This document shows positions 15,855-24,464 of a DNA stretch of 64,000 nucleotides, one piece after another. The DNA is taken from assembly GCA_016293615.1 (NCBI GenBank), contig JAEDDX010000003.1, forward strand, positions 1-64,000, written 5' to 3'. A program made the position numbers and the translations under genes. Source of the stretch: Acetatifactor sp. GTDB lineage: Bacteria > Bacillota > Clostridia > Lachnospirales > Lachnospiraceae. Under the pieces are notes generated by a model. It worked only from the letters and a program-made list of their open reading frames with translations. It was not told where the DNA came from and did not search any database. Numbering within the stretch: the stretch's first letter is position 1; each line of letters begins with the position of its first letter.

Positions 15855-16550
15855 TTATACGGTAACCTTGGTTCCGTTGAATGTTCCTTTTACGGTGTTG
15901 ACGATGCTGTTCTCTTCATTTAAGGAGAACACCCACATAGGCATCTTGTTGTCCCTCGCGAGGATGGAAGCCGTCATATCGACTACCTGCAGGTTCTTCG
16001 CGATAACCTCCTGAATGCTGACCTCATCATACCGCTTCGCATTCGGGTTCTTCGCAGGGTCGTCATCATACACGCCGTCGATTGCCTTGGCCAGAAGAAT
16101 GACCTCGGCGTCCACCTCAATGGCACGAAGCACTACGCCCGTATCGGTGGAGAAATACGGATGTCCCGTACCGCCCGCAAAAAAGACGACATCACCTTTC
16201 GCAAAGTATTTATTTGCCCTGTCCTTGGAAAACAGCTTGGTAAATGAGCCGCACTCGAAGGGGGTCAGAATGTTGGTCGTCATGCCGACGGAGCGGAAGA
16301 TCTCGGAAACATAGATGCAATTCATGATAGTTGCAAGCATTCCGATCTGATCTGCCTTGGTGCGGTCAATGTTCTCGCTGGTTCTGCCTCTCCAGAAATT
16401 GCCGCCGCCGATGACGATACCGACCTGGATACCATCATCCGCCAGCTCCTTCACCTGAAGTGCCACCATTCTGACGGTTGCCTCATCAAATCCCGTCTTC
16501 TTCTCGCCGGCAAGTGCCTCACCGCTGAGTTTTAACAATATTCTACGCAT
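15855..16550 (-). CDS. pyrH: Uridylate kinase
   Basis: A hexameric UMP kinase of the amino-acid kinase fold, feeding pyrimidine nucleotides. The 231-residue protein starts MRRILLKLSGEALAG, followed by GIVIGGGNFWRGR, QIGMLATIMN, FFAGGTGHPYFSTDT and the AKAIDGVYDDDPAKNPNAKRY loop (split at the aspartates). An ATG two codons earlier (16556) is only 3 bases from AGGAG, whereas the ATG at 16550 has 9-base spacing, so I prefer the latter. It opens the pyrH-frr-uppS-cdsA-dxr-rseP series. Confidence 0.95.
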   Translation of the reverse strand: MRRILLKLSGEALAGEKKTGFDEATVRMVALQVKELADDGIQVGIVIGGGNFWRGRTSENIDRTKADQIGMLATIMNCIYVSEIFRSVGMTTNILTPFECGSFTKLFSKDRANKYFAKGDVVFFAGGTGHPYFSTDTGVVLRAIEVDAEVILLAKAIDGVYDDDPAKNPNAKRYDEVSIQEVIAKNLQVVDMTASILARDNKMPMWVFSLNEENSIVNTVKGTFNGTKVTV

Positions 16551-16650
16551 GTTCATTGTCTCCTTTTATGGACCGTAAAAACGGTACCATAACGATATCT
16601 GTATTTCTCACAGTATAACATATTCTGATAGTAAGGAAAAGCACAAAATA

Positions 16651-16680
16651 AAAAAAGGTATCCGAAAATACCTTTTTTAT
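16651..16680 (-). terminator. Terminator after the Cys-rich membrane peptide gene
   Basis: AAAAAAGGTAT and ATACCTTTTTT form an 11-bp stem around a 6-base loop. It lies 12 bp past the stop of the minus-strand gene at 16693 and upstream of pyrH, so it separates the two units. Confidence 0.85.
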
Positions 16681-16692
16681 CGTTTCGCAGTG

Positions 16693-16962
16693 TCAGTCAT
16701 CCTGCGGGCAGTCCGAATCGTCAGCCTCCGTCCCCTTATGCCCGCAGGAGGTAATATCGCAGGCACTGTCACCGCAGGAGCGCTTTTTGCGGCAGCCGGT
16801 ACAATCACAGCAGCAATTTGTATGTCTGCAGCTGCACTGGCTCCCCCTGCAGGAGCAGCACCCGCCCGTGCCCGTTCGGCGTCTGCAGTATAGAATCAGT
16901 TCGCGTCTCAGCACAAAAAAGCCAATGATCACCACTCCGGTGATGCAGATCACTTCAATCAT
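16693..16962 (-). CDS. Small Cys-rich single-span membrane protein (FeoB-associated type)
   Basis: The 89-residue product has an N-terminal membrane helix (IEVICITGVVIIGFFVL, residues 2-18), a basic stretch, then a tail with about 14 cysteines in CC, CxC and CCC groupings (GGCCSC, CSCRHTNCCCDC) and an acidic end. This resembles the FeoB-associated Cys-rich membrane protein family, although no feoB is in view. AGAGGA precedes the ATG and a terminator follows the stop, which supports a real gene. Metal binding is likely from the cysteine spacing but unproven. Open frames on the opposite strand across this region look like shadows. Confidence 0.65.
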   Translation of the reverse strand: MIEVICITGVVIIGFFVLRRELILYCRRRTGTGGCCSCRGSQCSCRHTNCCCDCTGCRKKRSCGDSACDITSCGHKGTEADDSDCPQDD

Positions 16963-17023
16963 GTCCTCTCCATTCTTTGTGCCTTTTGCTTTATTGTACG
17001 CGGGCCGTTATGTTTCGTGACAA

Positions 17024-17043
17024 TTCTTTGCAGCTGCAAAGAA
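17024..17043. promoter_or_regulatory. 20-bp perfect palindrome upstream of DAHP synthase gene
   Basis: Arms TTCTTTGCAG and CTGCAAAGAA meet without a loop, about 130 bp before the aroF-type start and about 60 bp above the Cys-rich gene start. With no T-run it is more like an operator or symmetric hairpin than a terminator. The regulator is unknown. Confidence 0.45.
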
Positions 17044-17099
17044 AAGACCGCTTACCTTCTGTCCCCTCATACCGGCACCACGATTCATCATAGAGACAC

Positions 17100-17128
17100 T
17101 TGCAACTTTTTTTCAATTGTGATAGAGT
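17100..17128 (+). promoter_or_regulatory. Possible sigma-A promoter for DAHP synthase gene
   Basis: TTGCAA (17100-17105) is 17 bp from TAGAGT (17123-17128), a modest -35/-10 match located 43 bp before the start codon. Confidence 0.4.
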
Positions 17129-17170
17129 ATACCCGCAATCAAAAGTCCCGGAAGAAAGGATGTACAAACG

Positions 17171-18199
17171 ATGAGTTTTGAATTTGTCAGAAAACTCCCC
17201 ACACCCGTGGAGATCAAGGAAGCTCTCCCCATGCCCGAAGAGCTTAAGAAGATAAAAGCAGCAAGAGATGCCGAGATCAGGGATGTCCTGACCGGTAAGA
17301 GCAATAAGTTTCTGGTCATCATCGGACCCTGCTCCGCCGACAACGAGGAATCCGTGTGCGATTATGTCAGCCGCCTCGCCAAGGTCAACGAGAAGGTTTC
17401 CGACAAGCTGATTCTGATTCCCAGAATCTACACCAACAAACCCCGCACCACCGGTGAGGGCTATAAGGGCATCGTACACCAGCCCGACCCCGAGAAGAAG
17501 TCCGATTTTCTCGCCGGTCTGATGGCGATGAGAAGGATGCACATCCGCTCCATCGCAGAGACAGGTCTGACTGCTGCCGATGAAATGCTTTACCCCGAAA
17601 ACTGGAGATATATCGATGATATTCTCTCCTATGTCGCCATCGGCGCCCGTTCCGTCGAAGACCAGCAGCATCGTCTTACCGTCAGCGGCTTCGATGTGGC
17701 TGCCGGCATGAAAAACCCGACCTCAGGCGACCTTTCCGTAATGCTCAACTCCGTCTATGCGGCACAGCATCCCCACTCCTTCATCTACAGAGGCTGGGAG
17801 GTCAATACCACCGGAAACGAGCTGACCCATACCATCCTGCGCGGTGCAACCAACAAGCACGGCAACAACATTCCGAACTACCATTACGAAGACCTGAATC
17901 TTTTGTTGGAAATGTACGGCAAAATGGATTTGAAGAACCCCGCCTGCGTCATCGATTCCAACCACTCCAACTCAGGCAAGAAGTTCGAGCAGCAGATCCG
18001 TATCATCAAGGAAGTCATGCACAGCCGTAAGCTCAACGCCGATATCCACAGGCTCGTCAAGGGCGTTATGATCGAAAGCTACATCGAGGAAGGCTGCCAG
18101 AAGGTAGGCGGCGGTGTGTACGGCAAGTCCATCACCGATCCCTGTCTGGGCTGGGCGGATTCCGAGCGGCTGATCTACGATATCGCGGAGTATGAATAA
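17171..18199 (+). CDS. aroF: 3-deoxy-7-phosphoheptulonate synthase, class I (AroF/G/H-like)
   Basis: It condenses phosphoenolpyruvate with erythrose-4-phosphate, the first step of the shikimate pathway. The 342-residue length and the motifs IIGPCSADNEESV, RIYTNKPRTTGEGYKG, GARSVEDQQHR, AGMKNPTSGD and IDSNHSNSGKKFEQQ identify the enterobacterial-type class I enzyme, in which aromatic amino acids inhibit through the N-terminal extension. GAAAGGA lies upstream of the ATG. It is a single-gene plus-strand unit among minus-strand genes, with no leader peptide or attenuator that I can see. Which amino acid controls it cannot be told from sequence. Confidence 0.95.
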   Translation: MSFEFVRKLPTPVEIKEALPMPEELKKIKAARDAEIRDVLTGKSNKFLVIIGPCSADNEESVCDYVSRLAKVNEKVSDKLILIPRIYTNKPRTTGEGYKGIVHQPDPEKKSDFLAGLMAMRRMHIRSIAETGLTAADEMLYPENWRYIDDILSYVAIGARSVEDQQHRLTVSGFDVAAGMKNPTSGDLSVMLNSVYAAQHPHSFIYRGWEVNTTGNELTHTILRGATNKHGNNIPNYHYEDLNLLLEMYGKMDLKNPACVIDSNHSNSGKKFEQQIRIIKEVMHSRKLNADIHRLVKGVMIESYIEEGCQKVGGGVYGKSITDPCLGWADSERLIYDIAEYE

Positions 18200-18246
18200 T
18201 CTTACCTGACAGGCTCCCCCCGGAGTCTGCAGAGGACACAGTCACA

Positions 18247-18271
18247 AGTTAAGAACCCCGGTCTCCCGGGG
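18247..18271 (-). terminator. Probable terminator after spoIIM
   Basis: CCCCGG and CCGGGG (18256-18261 and 18266-18271) form a short GC stem, followed on the minus strand by TTCTTAACTT. It sits in the 89-bp gap between the convergent DAHP synthase and SpoIIM genes. Confidence 0.55.
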
Positions 18272-18288
18272 GATATCTGAAAACTTCG

Positions 18289-18936
18289 TCAGAAATTTCT
18301 CAGATACCCCGTCAGGATACCGGGGTTTAAATATGCTTCCATGAGGCAGCCGCCCACTACCAGGGCAACGACAAGCACCAAGACACCGTGATTCACCGAA
18401 GCCAGGCGGTTGCTTCCCGCCTCCTCTCCGACACCCCGATAAATGGTGCGATAAAGCTGTTCTCCCCAACCGACCAGCAATAGAAACGCCGGCGCATAGA
18501 GCAGGAACTGCGGAAACAGCCACACCACCGCCAGAACCTGTCCCTTCAGACCATAGCGCAGTGTCAGCGTGGTGAGAAAGACGCCAAGGGTGATGCCGCC
18601 CCAGGCGGTAGCGGCCGTACAGGCTGCCTTTCCGAGATAGGTCGTCGTCAGAATGATCAGCCCAAGGACCAGAAGAATTCTCTTGCGAAACACATAAAAG
18701 AAAAAAGTACTATTGTTCAGGCTCATGTATTTGAGTCTGAACAACGCCTGCTCATCCAACAGTCCCATCTCATCCAGTAGGACATTTTTCATCAGATTCA
18801 CAAGCAGCATGCCAAACACAAAACCAAAGCAGAATACTCCGGCAGTATTTTGTGTTCCAAACTGCAGACGGGACTTGCGAAATGTGCCGGTGCCCAGCTG
18901 CACAAACGATTCCGAAACATAGGGCGTTCGCTTCAC
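18289..18936 (-). CDS. spoIIM: Stage II sporulation protein M family protein
   Basis: SpoIIM works with SpoIID and SpoIIP in the septal peptidoglycan hydrolase machine that drives engulfment of the forespore. The 215-residue protein has about five membrane helices, with FCFGFVFGMLLVN near the start, a central GGITLGVFLTTLTLRYG and a final GGCLMEAYLNPGIL, matching the SpoIIM domain. The start is GTG at 18936 with AAAGGAAAAGAG upstream; no ATG fits better. A NUDIX gene nearby (19920) is a frequent spoIIM neighbour in Clostridia. It may be read separately from the acetyltransferase 76 bp above. Confidence 0.85.
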   Translation of the reverse strand: MKRTPYVSESFVQLGTGTFRKSRLQFGTQNTAGVFCFGFVFGMLLVNLMKNVLLDEMGLLDEQALFRLKYMSLNNSTFFFYVFRKRILLVLGLIILTTTYLGKAACTAATAWGGITLGVFLTTLTLRYGLKGQVLAVVWLFPQFLLYAPAFLLLVGWGEQLYRTIYRGVGEEAGSNRLASVNHGVLVLVVALVVGGCLMEAYLNPGILTGYLRNF

Positions 18937-19012
18937 TCTCTTTTCCTTTCCGGGGCAGAAGGTTTTCCTATCCCTGCCCTTTCATCCTATGTATCAGCCG
19001 GAAAGGATATGC

Positions 19013-19753
19013 TTAAAGAGTATCGCCGGTTTCGGATTGCGCTCCGCCGTCACTTCCTGACAGCTGTTTTTCACTGAATTCCAGCACATAAGCCTGCCCG
19101 TCCCTCGGATCCACGCGGTCTTCCTCATGGGTAAAAGTAAAACCGCAGTGCAGCTGCAGGTTGTGCGAGGCGATATTTGCCTTACGGCAGGAGGCGATGA
19201 ACTTATATGCACCGCTTTTCTCTGCCTCAGTCGTCAGCGCATCCAGGATCTGCGTGCCGTAACCCTTTCCGACAAAGTCGGGGCCCAGCGCAATGCCTGT
19301 ATCCTCATATATGCCGGGTGCGATCTTAGTCATTCCGGCAAAGCCGATGGCCCTTCCCGCAGCCTTCTCATATACCAGAAACGCATATTTGTGTGTCCTC
19401 TGGAAAGCTACCGTCCGCTTCATTCGTTCCATTGCTTCCTGCTCTGATCGTGTCACCTCCCAGAGCATATGTGCCGCACTCTCCGCGTGACGCCAGAGAT
19501 TTTGATAGATCTCTGACCAGTCCTCCTGCACGGCTTTCTTCAGGAGCAGATCTTTTGTTTCCAGACAAAAATCATGATAATCCGGCCACCGGGAACCGAC
19601 ATCGAGTCCGTTTTCCCGAAGCCAGGCGTCACTGACGGTCTCACACTGTTCCTCTCCGATCTCATTTTCCAGTGTAACCACAACCCTCTGTTTACCCGCG
19701 TCCGACTCCTCGCAGCCGTACTCTCCGTCAAAGATGTGCTTGATCTTCCACAT
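19013..19753 (-). CDS. GNAT family N-acetyltransferase with N-terminal extension
   Basis: The C-terminal two-thirds (about residues 70-225) is a GNAT fold with the acetyl-CoA loop DFVGKGYGTQIL and the strand plus helix ASCRKANIASHNLQLHCGF. The first 60 residues form a small beta-rich segment (IKHIFDGEYGCEE, VTLENEIGEEQ, then a helix with WLRENGLDVGSRWPDY) that is not part of GNAT and is unidentified here. Substrate unknown; the closest style is that of ribosomal-protein or small-molecule acetyltransferases. It lies between spoIIM and the NUDIX gene. An ATG at 19753 with AGGGAG upstream is the start. Confidence 0.82.
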   Translation of the reverse strand: MWKIKHIFDGEYGCEESDAGKQRVVVTLENEIGEEQCETVSDAWLRENGLDVGSRWPDYHDFCLETKDLLLKKAVQEDWSEIYQNLWRHAESAAHMLWEVTRSEQEAMERMKRTVAFQRTHKYAFLVYEKAAGRAIGFAGMTKIAPGIYEDTGIALGPDFVGKGYGTQILDALTTEAEKSGAYKFIASCRKANIASHNLQLHCGFTFTHEEDRVDPRDGQAYVLEFSEKQLSGSDGGAQSETGDTL

Positions 19754-19805
19754 ATAACTCTCCCTGTAAAAAACGAAAAACCCTTTTCGGAATCGTGACC
19801 CGCGG

Positions 19806-19889
19806 GACCTGCGTGTCCGCCTGCGACTTGTGCCACGGGATGCGTACCCGCTAAGACCTGCGTGTCCGCAATCGCGACACGCAGGTCTT
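19806..19889. repeat. Strong 14-bp hairpin with a repeated left arm
   Basis: AAGACCTGCGTGTC (19853-19866) pairs perfectly with 19876-19889 across a 9-base loop. The 15-base string GACCTGCGTGTCCGC also occurs earlier at 19806-19820, as a second copy of the left arm. It lies between the acetyltransferase and NUDIX genes and has no clear T-run on the minus strand, so termination is uncertain. Confidence 0.65.
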
Positions 19890-19919
19890 TGGCGCAGTCA
19901 TATGATTTCGAAAAGGGAA

Positions 19920-20462
19920 TTAATTATTTATGTACATGGACGCGTACAGCAGGATACCGCAGATGGTCTTGGAGTCCTGAATTTTACCTGCATAAATCAT
20001 CTGCTGCAGTTCCGAAACGGTATAAGCCTCCACATTGATGAACTCGTCCTCATCGAGGTGCTGCTCTCCCCGAACTTTTAGATTTCTCGCAAGATAGATG
20101 TCTATCTTCTCGTTGCAGAATGCGACAGTCGTATAGATGCTGGTAAGGAATTTCACATAGTCACACTTGTAGCCGGTCTCCTCCTCCAGTTCACGGATGG
20201 CCGCCGTTTCCGTAGGCTCCTTGCGGTCGTTCAGCCCGCCTGCGGGAATCTCCAGCGTCTCTCTTCCCAGCGCATATCTGTACTGCCTGACCATCAGAAG
20301 CTTTCCGTCATCCCGAACAGCAACGACTGCAGCAGCTCCCTTGTGATCAATGATGTCAAATCTGGCAACATTGCCGTTGGGGATCTGTACCGCATCCTGA
20401 TAGTAATCAATGATGGCACCCTTTGCCACCAGCTTGTGATCCAGGCACTTCAATTCTTCCAT
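19920..20462 (-). CDS. nudF: NUDIX hydrolase, ADP-ribose pyrophosphatase type
   Basis: It probably hydrolyses ADP-ribose to AMP and ribose-5-phosphate. The 180-residue protein has the beta-rich N-terminal domain and a NUDIX box, GLNDRKEPTETAAIRELEEETGY (G-x5-E-x7-REUXEEXGU with a variant spacing), preceded by RQYRYALGRETLEIPAGG, which is typical of ADP-ribose pyrophosphatases. I chose the ATG at 20462 because AGGAGAAG precedes it; an upstream in-frame ATG at 20480 would touch the aminotransferase stop. The aminotransferase lies 17 bp upstream, so the two are probably co-transcribed. Confidence 0.9.
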   Translation of the reverse strand: MEELKCLDHKLVAKGAIIDYYQDAVQIPNGNVARFDIIDHKGAAAVVAVRDDGKLLMVRQYRYALGRETLEIPAGGLNDRKEPTETAAIRELEEETGYKCDYVKFLTSIYTTVAFCNEKIDIYLARNLKVRGEQHLDEDEFINVEAYTVSELQQMIYAGKIQDSKTICGILLYASMYINN

Positions 20463-20479
20463 GTCTTCTCCTATCTCCA

Positions 20480-21778
20480 TCAATCCTGTGCGAGCAGTTT
20501 CTCGACACTGACTAACTTTACACACAATACGAACAAATCGGTTGCTTTTGCCATTTCATCCGGAGTCGGGAACGAAGGCGCGATACGGATGTTGGTGTCC
20601 TTGGGGTCGATGCCGTAGGGGTATGTAGCTCCGGCATTCGTCAGAACCACGCCTGCTTCCTTACACTTTGCGACAATATTCTTAGCACAGCCTTCCATTG
20701 CGTCAAAGGAAATGAAATATCCTCCGTTGGGCTTGGTCCAGCTGCCGATGCCAAGGCCTGCCAGTTCTCTTTCGAGCACTTCCTGCACTGCCTCGAACTT
20801 AGGGCGAAGCAGATCTGCGTGCTTTCTCATATGAGCCTTCACTCCATCCATATTCTTGAAGTAGCGCACATGACGAAGCTGATTGATCTTATCATAACCG
20901 ATGGTCTGAATGGTCATGGATTTTCTCACGAAATCCAGGTTTGCCACGGAGGCAGCCATTGCAGCCACACCGGCGCCTGCAAAGCTGATCTTGGAGGTGG
21001 AGCAGAATTCGTAAACCATATCCGGGTTTCCGGCCTTTTCACACTCGCTGAGAATCTCCAGAATCTCATCCTGTCTGTCGTCATACAAATGATGCACTGC
21101 ATATGCATTGTCCCAGAAAATTCTGAAATCCTTAGCCGCGGGCTTCAGATTTGCAAATCTTCTGACCGTCTCATCGGAATAGGAAATGCCGAGAGGATTG
21201 GAATACTTGGGCACACACCAGATACCCTTGATGCTCTCATCCTCTGCCACAAGCTTCTCGATCATATCCATGTCAGGGCCTTCGTCTGTCGTAGGCACGG
21301 CAATCATCTCAATACCAAAATGCTGTGTAATTGCGAAATGTCTGTCATATCCCGGCACCGGGCAGAGGAATTTTACCTGATCAAGCTTGCACCAGGGAGT
21401 GCTGCCCATGACACCGTGCGTCATGGAGCGGGAAATGGTATCGTACATGATGGGAAGACTCGCGTTACCAAACACGATTACATTCTCAGGCTTCACGCCC
21501 ATCATTCCTGCCAGAAGTTCCTTGGCTTCCGGAAGACCGTCCATCACACCGTAGTTTCTGGTATCGACGCCGTCAAGAGCCTTCATATCGCTCTCGGAAG
21601 TCAATGTGTCCAGAATATCCATCCCCATCACAAGCTGGGAAGGACAAGGTTTTCCGCGGGACATATCGAGCTTCAGTCCCATACCCTTGGCATCTTCGAA
21701 GTCTTTCTCAAGTCTGTTCTTCAGCGCGAGCAGTTCATCCTTGCTCATTTCCTGATATGCTTTCTTCATCGTCATCAT
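20480..21778 (-). CDS. Aspartate aminotransferase, PLP-dependent fold type I (subgroup Ic)
   Basis: The roughly 430-residue protein belongs to the group first described in actinobacteria as aspartate aminotransferase Ic. Features: LDMSRGKPCPS near the start, NASLPIMYDTISR, VPGYDRHFAI, the WCVPKYSNPLG loop, WDNAYAVHHLYDD with the PLP-contacting Asp and Tyr, the Schiff-base Lys in FCSTSKISFAGAG, and a C-terminal Arg in NIRIAPSFPTPDEM. Several start codons lie close together (21778, 21775, 21769), with only a weak ribosome site, so the start is approximate. A palindromic operator-like site sits about 60 bp upstream. It makes or consumes aspartate; the direction is not evident. Confidence 0.88.
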   Translation of the reverse strand: MMTMKKAYQEMSKDELLALKNRLEKDFEDAKGMGLKLDMSRGKPCPSQLVMGMDILDTLTSESDMKALDGVDTRNYGVMDGLPEAKELLAGMMGVKPENVIVFGNASLPIMYDTISRSMTHGVMGSTPWCKLDQVKFLCPVPGYDRHFAITQHFGIEMIAVPTTDEGPDMDMIEKLVAEDESIKGIWCVPKYSNPLGISYSDETVRRFANLKPAAKDFRIFWDNAYAVHHLYDDRQDEILEILSECEKAGNPDMVYEFCSTSKISFAGAGVAAMAASVANLDFVRKSMTIQTIGYDKINQLRHVRYFKNMDGVKAHMRKHADLLRPKFEAVQEVLERELAGLGIGSWTKPNGGYFISFDAMEGCAKNIVAKCKEAGVVLTNAGATYPYGIDPKDTNIRIAPSFPTPDEMAKATDLFVLCVKLVSVEKLLAQD

Positions 21779-21835
21779 ACTCACTTTCTGTCTGTTTGGT
21801 GAGGGAAAAAGTGTGCTCAATGTATATCATTGGAT

Positions 21836-21849
21836 AATTGTATACAATT
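21836..21849 (-). promoter_or_regulatory. 14-bp palindromic operator-like site upstream of aminotransferase
   Basis: AATTGTATACAATT is a perfect palindrome about 58-71 bp before the start codon, overlapping a -35-like TTGTAT. This is the shape of operators bound by GntR-family and similar repressors. No such regulator is adjacent. Confidence 0.5.
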
Positions 21850-21986
21850 GTACACTTCGTTTCTGCAATATAATACTACAAGTAATCACTTTCCACAAGG
21901 GGTAAAATATAGAAAGTAACTCATTTTTTGCATGGTTTGTTGTGTAAATAAGACAGTCCCAGCATGTTCTCCTGCTGTTGTTTTCG

Positions 21987-22033
21987 CAAAAGGAAAAGGC
22001 CGGGGAAGCAACAATTGTCACTTCCTCGGCCTT
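21987..22033 (-). terminator. Terminator after rny
   Basis: A 13-bp stem (21996-22008 with 22021-22033, one mismatch) around a 12-base loop is followed on the minus strand by TTTTCCTTTT. It lies 40 bp after the rny stop and separates it from the aminotransferase unit. Confidence 0.88.
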
Positions 22034-22072
22034 AAAAGTCTTATGAAATTTTCATGTACGAACTAAGTTTGG

Positions 22073-23626
22073 TTATTTTGCGTAATCAATTACGCGGCTC
22101 TCACGGATTACATTCACCTTGATCTGTCCGGGATATTCCATTTCAGCTTCAATCTTCTTGGAAATATCACGCGCCAACAGTACCATATCGGAATCAGTAA
22201 TCTGCTCGGGCACAACCATGACACGAACTTCACGACCTGCCTGAATAGCAAAAGATTTATCTACGCCTTTGAAATTGTTTGTAATATCTTCTAATTGTTT
22301 TAATCTGCTAGTGTAGGTTTCCAATGTTTCCCTTCTAGCGCCCGGTCTTGCAGCGGATATTGTATCAGCAGCTTGTACAATACATGCAATCAGGGAAGTG
22401 GGCTCCACATCGCCGTGGTGAGACTCTACTGCATTGATGACAACGGAATTCTCCTTGTACTTTCTGCACAGATCCACTCCAAGCTGGATGTGAGAACCTT
22501 CCATCTCATGGTCTACAGACTTACCGATGTCATGCAGCAAACCTGCACGCTTGGCGAGTCTTACATCAAGTCCCATCTCGGACGCCAACAAGCCGGACAG
22601 CTGGGCAACCTCGATAGAGTGCTTCAATGCATTCTGACCATAACTGGTTCTGAACTTCATCTTGCCGAGAAGTCTGACGAGTTCGGGATGGATGCCGTGC
22701 ACATTTACCTCAAGCAGTGCAGCCTCTCCTTCTTCCTTCATCATGATCTCGACTTCTTTTTGCGCTTTTTCCACTGTCTCTTCGATTCTTGCAGGATGGA
22801 TACGTCCATCTACAATCAGCTTCTCAAGCGCAATTCTCGCAACCTCACGACGGATGGGATCAAAACCGGACAGAATAACTGCCTCAGGAGTATCATCAAT
22901 GATCAGGTCAACGCCTGTCATGGTCTCAAGGGTACGAATGTTTCTTCCCTCTCTACCGATGATTCTTCCCTTCATCTCGTCATTCGGAAGCTGTACTACC
23001 GAAATAGTGGTCTCAGAGACATGATCTGCTGCGCATCTCTGGATAGCATTAACCACATATTCCTTCGCCTTCTTGTCAGCTTCTTCCTTGGCCCGACTCT
23101 CCATTTCCTTGATCATCACGGCCGTTTCATGCTTCACTTCATCTTCAACAATTTTCAATAAGTAGTCTTTTGCTTGTTCAGAGGTTAATCCGGAAATTCG
23201 CTCCAGTTCCTGTATACGCTGCTCATTCAGCTTGGAAACTTCTTCTTTAATTTTGTTCAAAGAATCTTCCTTCGCTGTCAAGCTTGCCTCACGCTTTTCC
23301 AAAGCGTCTGCCTTTTTGTCAATGTTCTCTTCCTTCTGCTGAACTCTGCGCTCATATCTCTGCGCTTCCGTTCTGCGTTCCTTGATCTCCTTATCCAAGT
23401 CATTCTTGGCACGAATGGACTCTTCCTTGATTTCAAGAAGCGACTCGCGTTTCTTAGCCTCAGCAGTCTTGAGAGCCTCATCAACGATCTCTCTGGCTTT
23501 ATCCTGAGCGTTTCCAATGGTGGATGCAGCGGATCTCTTCTGATATTCGTTGACTATCAGAGTCGTAACAACTGCAGTGACCACAATGGCTGCCACGAGG
23601 ATAAGCACCCATACAAACCACGGCAT
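22073..23626 (-). CDS. rny: Ribonuclease Y
   Basis: The membrane-anchored endoribonuclease that starts bulk mRNA decay in many Firmicutes. The 517-residue protein has an N-terminal membrane helix (residues 3-24), a long coiled coil (about 30-200), a KH domain with [15 protein letters not shown], and an HD domain with [10 protein letters not shown]. The ATG at 23626 was chosen because AAAGGAGGT lies about 9 bases upstream and the helix begins directly after it. The gene follows recX by 130 bp; recA-recX-rny is a frequent order in Clostridia, so partial read-through from recA is possible. Confidence 0.97.
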   Translation of the reverse strand: MPWFVWVLILVAAIVVTAVVTTLIVNEYQKRSAASTIGNAQDKAREIVDEALKTAEAKKRESLLEIKEESIRAKNDLDKEIKERRTEAQRYERRVQQKEENIDKKADALEKREASLTAKEDSLNKIKEEVSKLNEQRIQELERISGLTSEQAKDYLLKIVEDEVKHETAVMIKEMESRAKEEADKKAKEYVVNAIQRCAADHVSETTISVVQLPNDEMKGRIIGREGRNIRTLETMTGVDLIIDDTPEAVILSGFDPIRREVARIALEKLIVDGRIHPARIEETVEKAQKEVEIMMKEEGEAALLEVNVHGIHPELVRLLGKMKFRTSYGQNALKHSIEVAQLSGLLASEMGLDVRLAKRAGLLHDIGKSVDHEMEGSHIQLGVDLCRKYKENSVVINAVESHHGDVEPTSLIACIVQAADTISAARPGARRETLETYTSRLKQLEDITNNFKGVDKSFAIQAGREVRVMVVPEQITDSDMVLLARDISKKIEAEMEYPGQIKVNVIRESRVIDYAK

Positions 23627-23755
23627 TACAGGGGCACCTCCTTTATGCAATTTTCATTGTACATTCTAAAAACAAGCAATTTACAACACTTCAATTTTAT
23701 ACGCAATTCACAGTAATGTCAAGCAATTGTTGCAGATGAATCAAAAATATGGTAG

Positions 23756-24397
23756 TTATTCACAATCGCCGCCACAATCCGTCTCGCCGAAACCTTTCAT
23801 TGCTTTGCGGATGGTCTCGAAGGAAAATCCTTTTCTCTGTAAAAAGGCGTAGGTTTTGCGCAGGGTATTCGCGTCAGCCTGTTCGGGATCGACGCCCCTT
23901 TTCCTTAGCAGACTGTGTACCATGGCTGCCTCATCCATACGACCGCCAAGCGCTTCCCACTCGTTCCACGCCTGCTCCAGGATGGCCCCGGGGATTCCCT
24001 TGCCGAGCAGATCCTGCTCAATTCGCCTGCGGCTTCTGCTGCTCTCGTGAGCTTCTATGTAGGAAACGGCATAGCGCAGGTCATCCGTATAGTGATAGGA
24101 CGCTACATACTCCAGCGCCTCTCTGATGACTTCTTCCGGGTACAAACCATCCTTGAGTTTGCGGTATAACTGTTGCTCGGTGTATTCTCTGCTCTTAAGC
24201 AGATTCATGGCACGAAGCTTCGCCCGTCTGGGCAGTACTTCTGATAATATGATTTCATAATCCCTGTCCGAAATCTCCTGTCCCTCCCGGAACCCGTACT
24301 GACGCAATTCGCCTTTGTACAGGACAAAGGCGAACTCTCCGTCAATATGTATTTTACTGCGAGATTGAGACAATTCTTCTATAGCTGTTATTCTCAT
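23756..24397 (-). CDS. recX: Regulatory protein RecX
   Basis: RecX binds RecA filaments and limits RecA activity. The 213-residue protein is made of three-helix repeats: ALRAMNLLKSREYTEQQLYRKL in the first, DDLRYAVSYIEAHESSRSRRRIEQDLLGKGIP in the second, and a degenerate third at the end (quoted in parts only). A short beta segment at the N-terminus (KIHIDGEFAFVLYKGEL) is typical. It lies 67 bp after recA on the same strand with no terminator between, so SOS induction of recA should also raise RecX. The last residues CGGDCE are unusual in having two cysteines. Confidence 0.94.
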   Translation of the reverse strand: MRITAIEELSQSRSKIHIDGEFAFVLYKGELRQYGFREGQEISDRDYEIILSEVLPRRAKLRAMNLLKSREYTEQQLYRKLKDGLYPEEVIREALEYVASYHYTDDLRYAVSYIEAHESSRSRRRIEQDLLGKGIPGAILEQAWNEWEALGGRMDEAAMVHSLLRKRGVDPEQADANTLRKTYAFLQRKGFSFETIRKAMKGFGETDCGGDCE

Positions 24398-24464
24398 GGG
24401 CTGTTATTCTCATATTGTGATTCTCACACTGCAATGCAATCAATGCATCACAATTGTGAAATGC

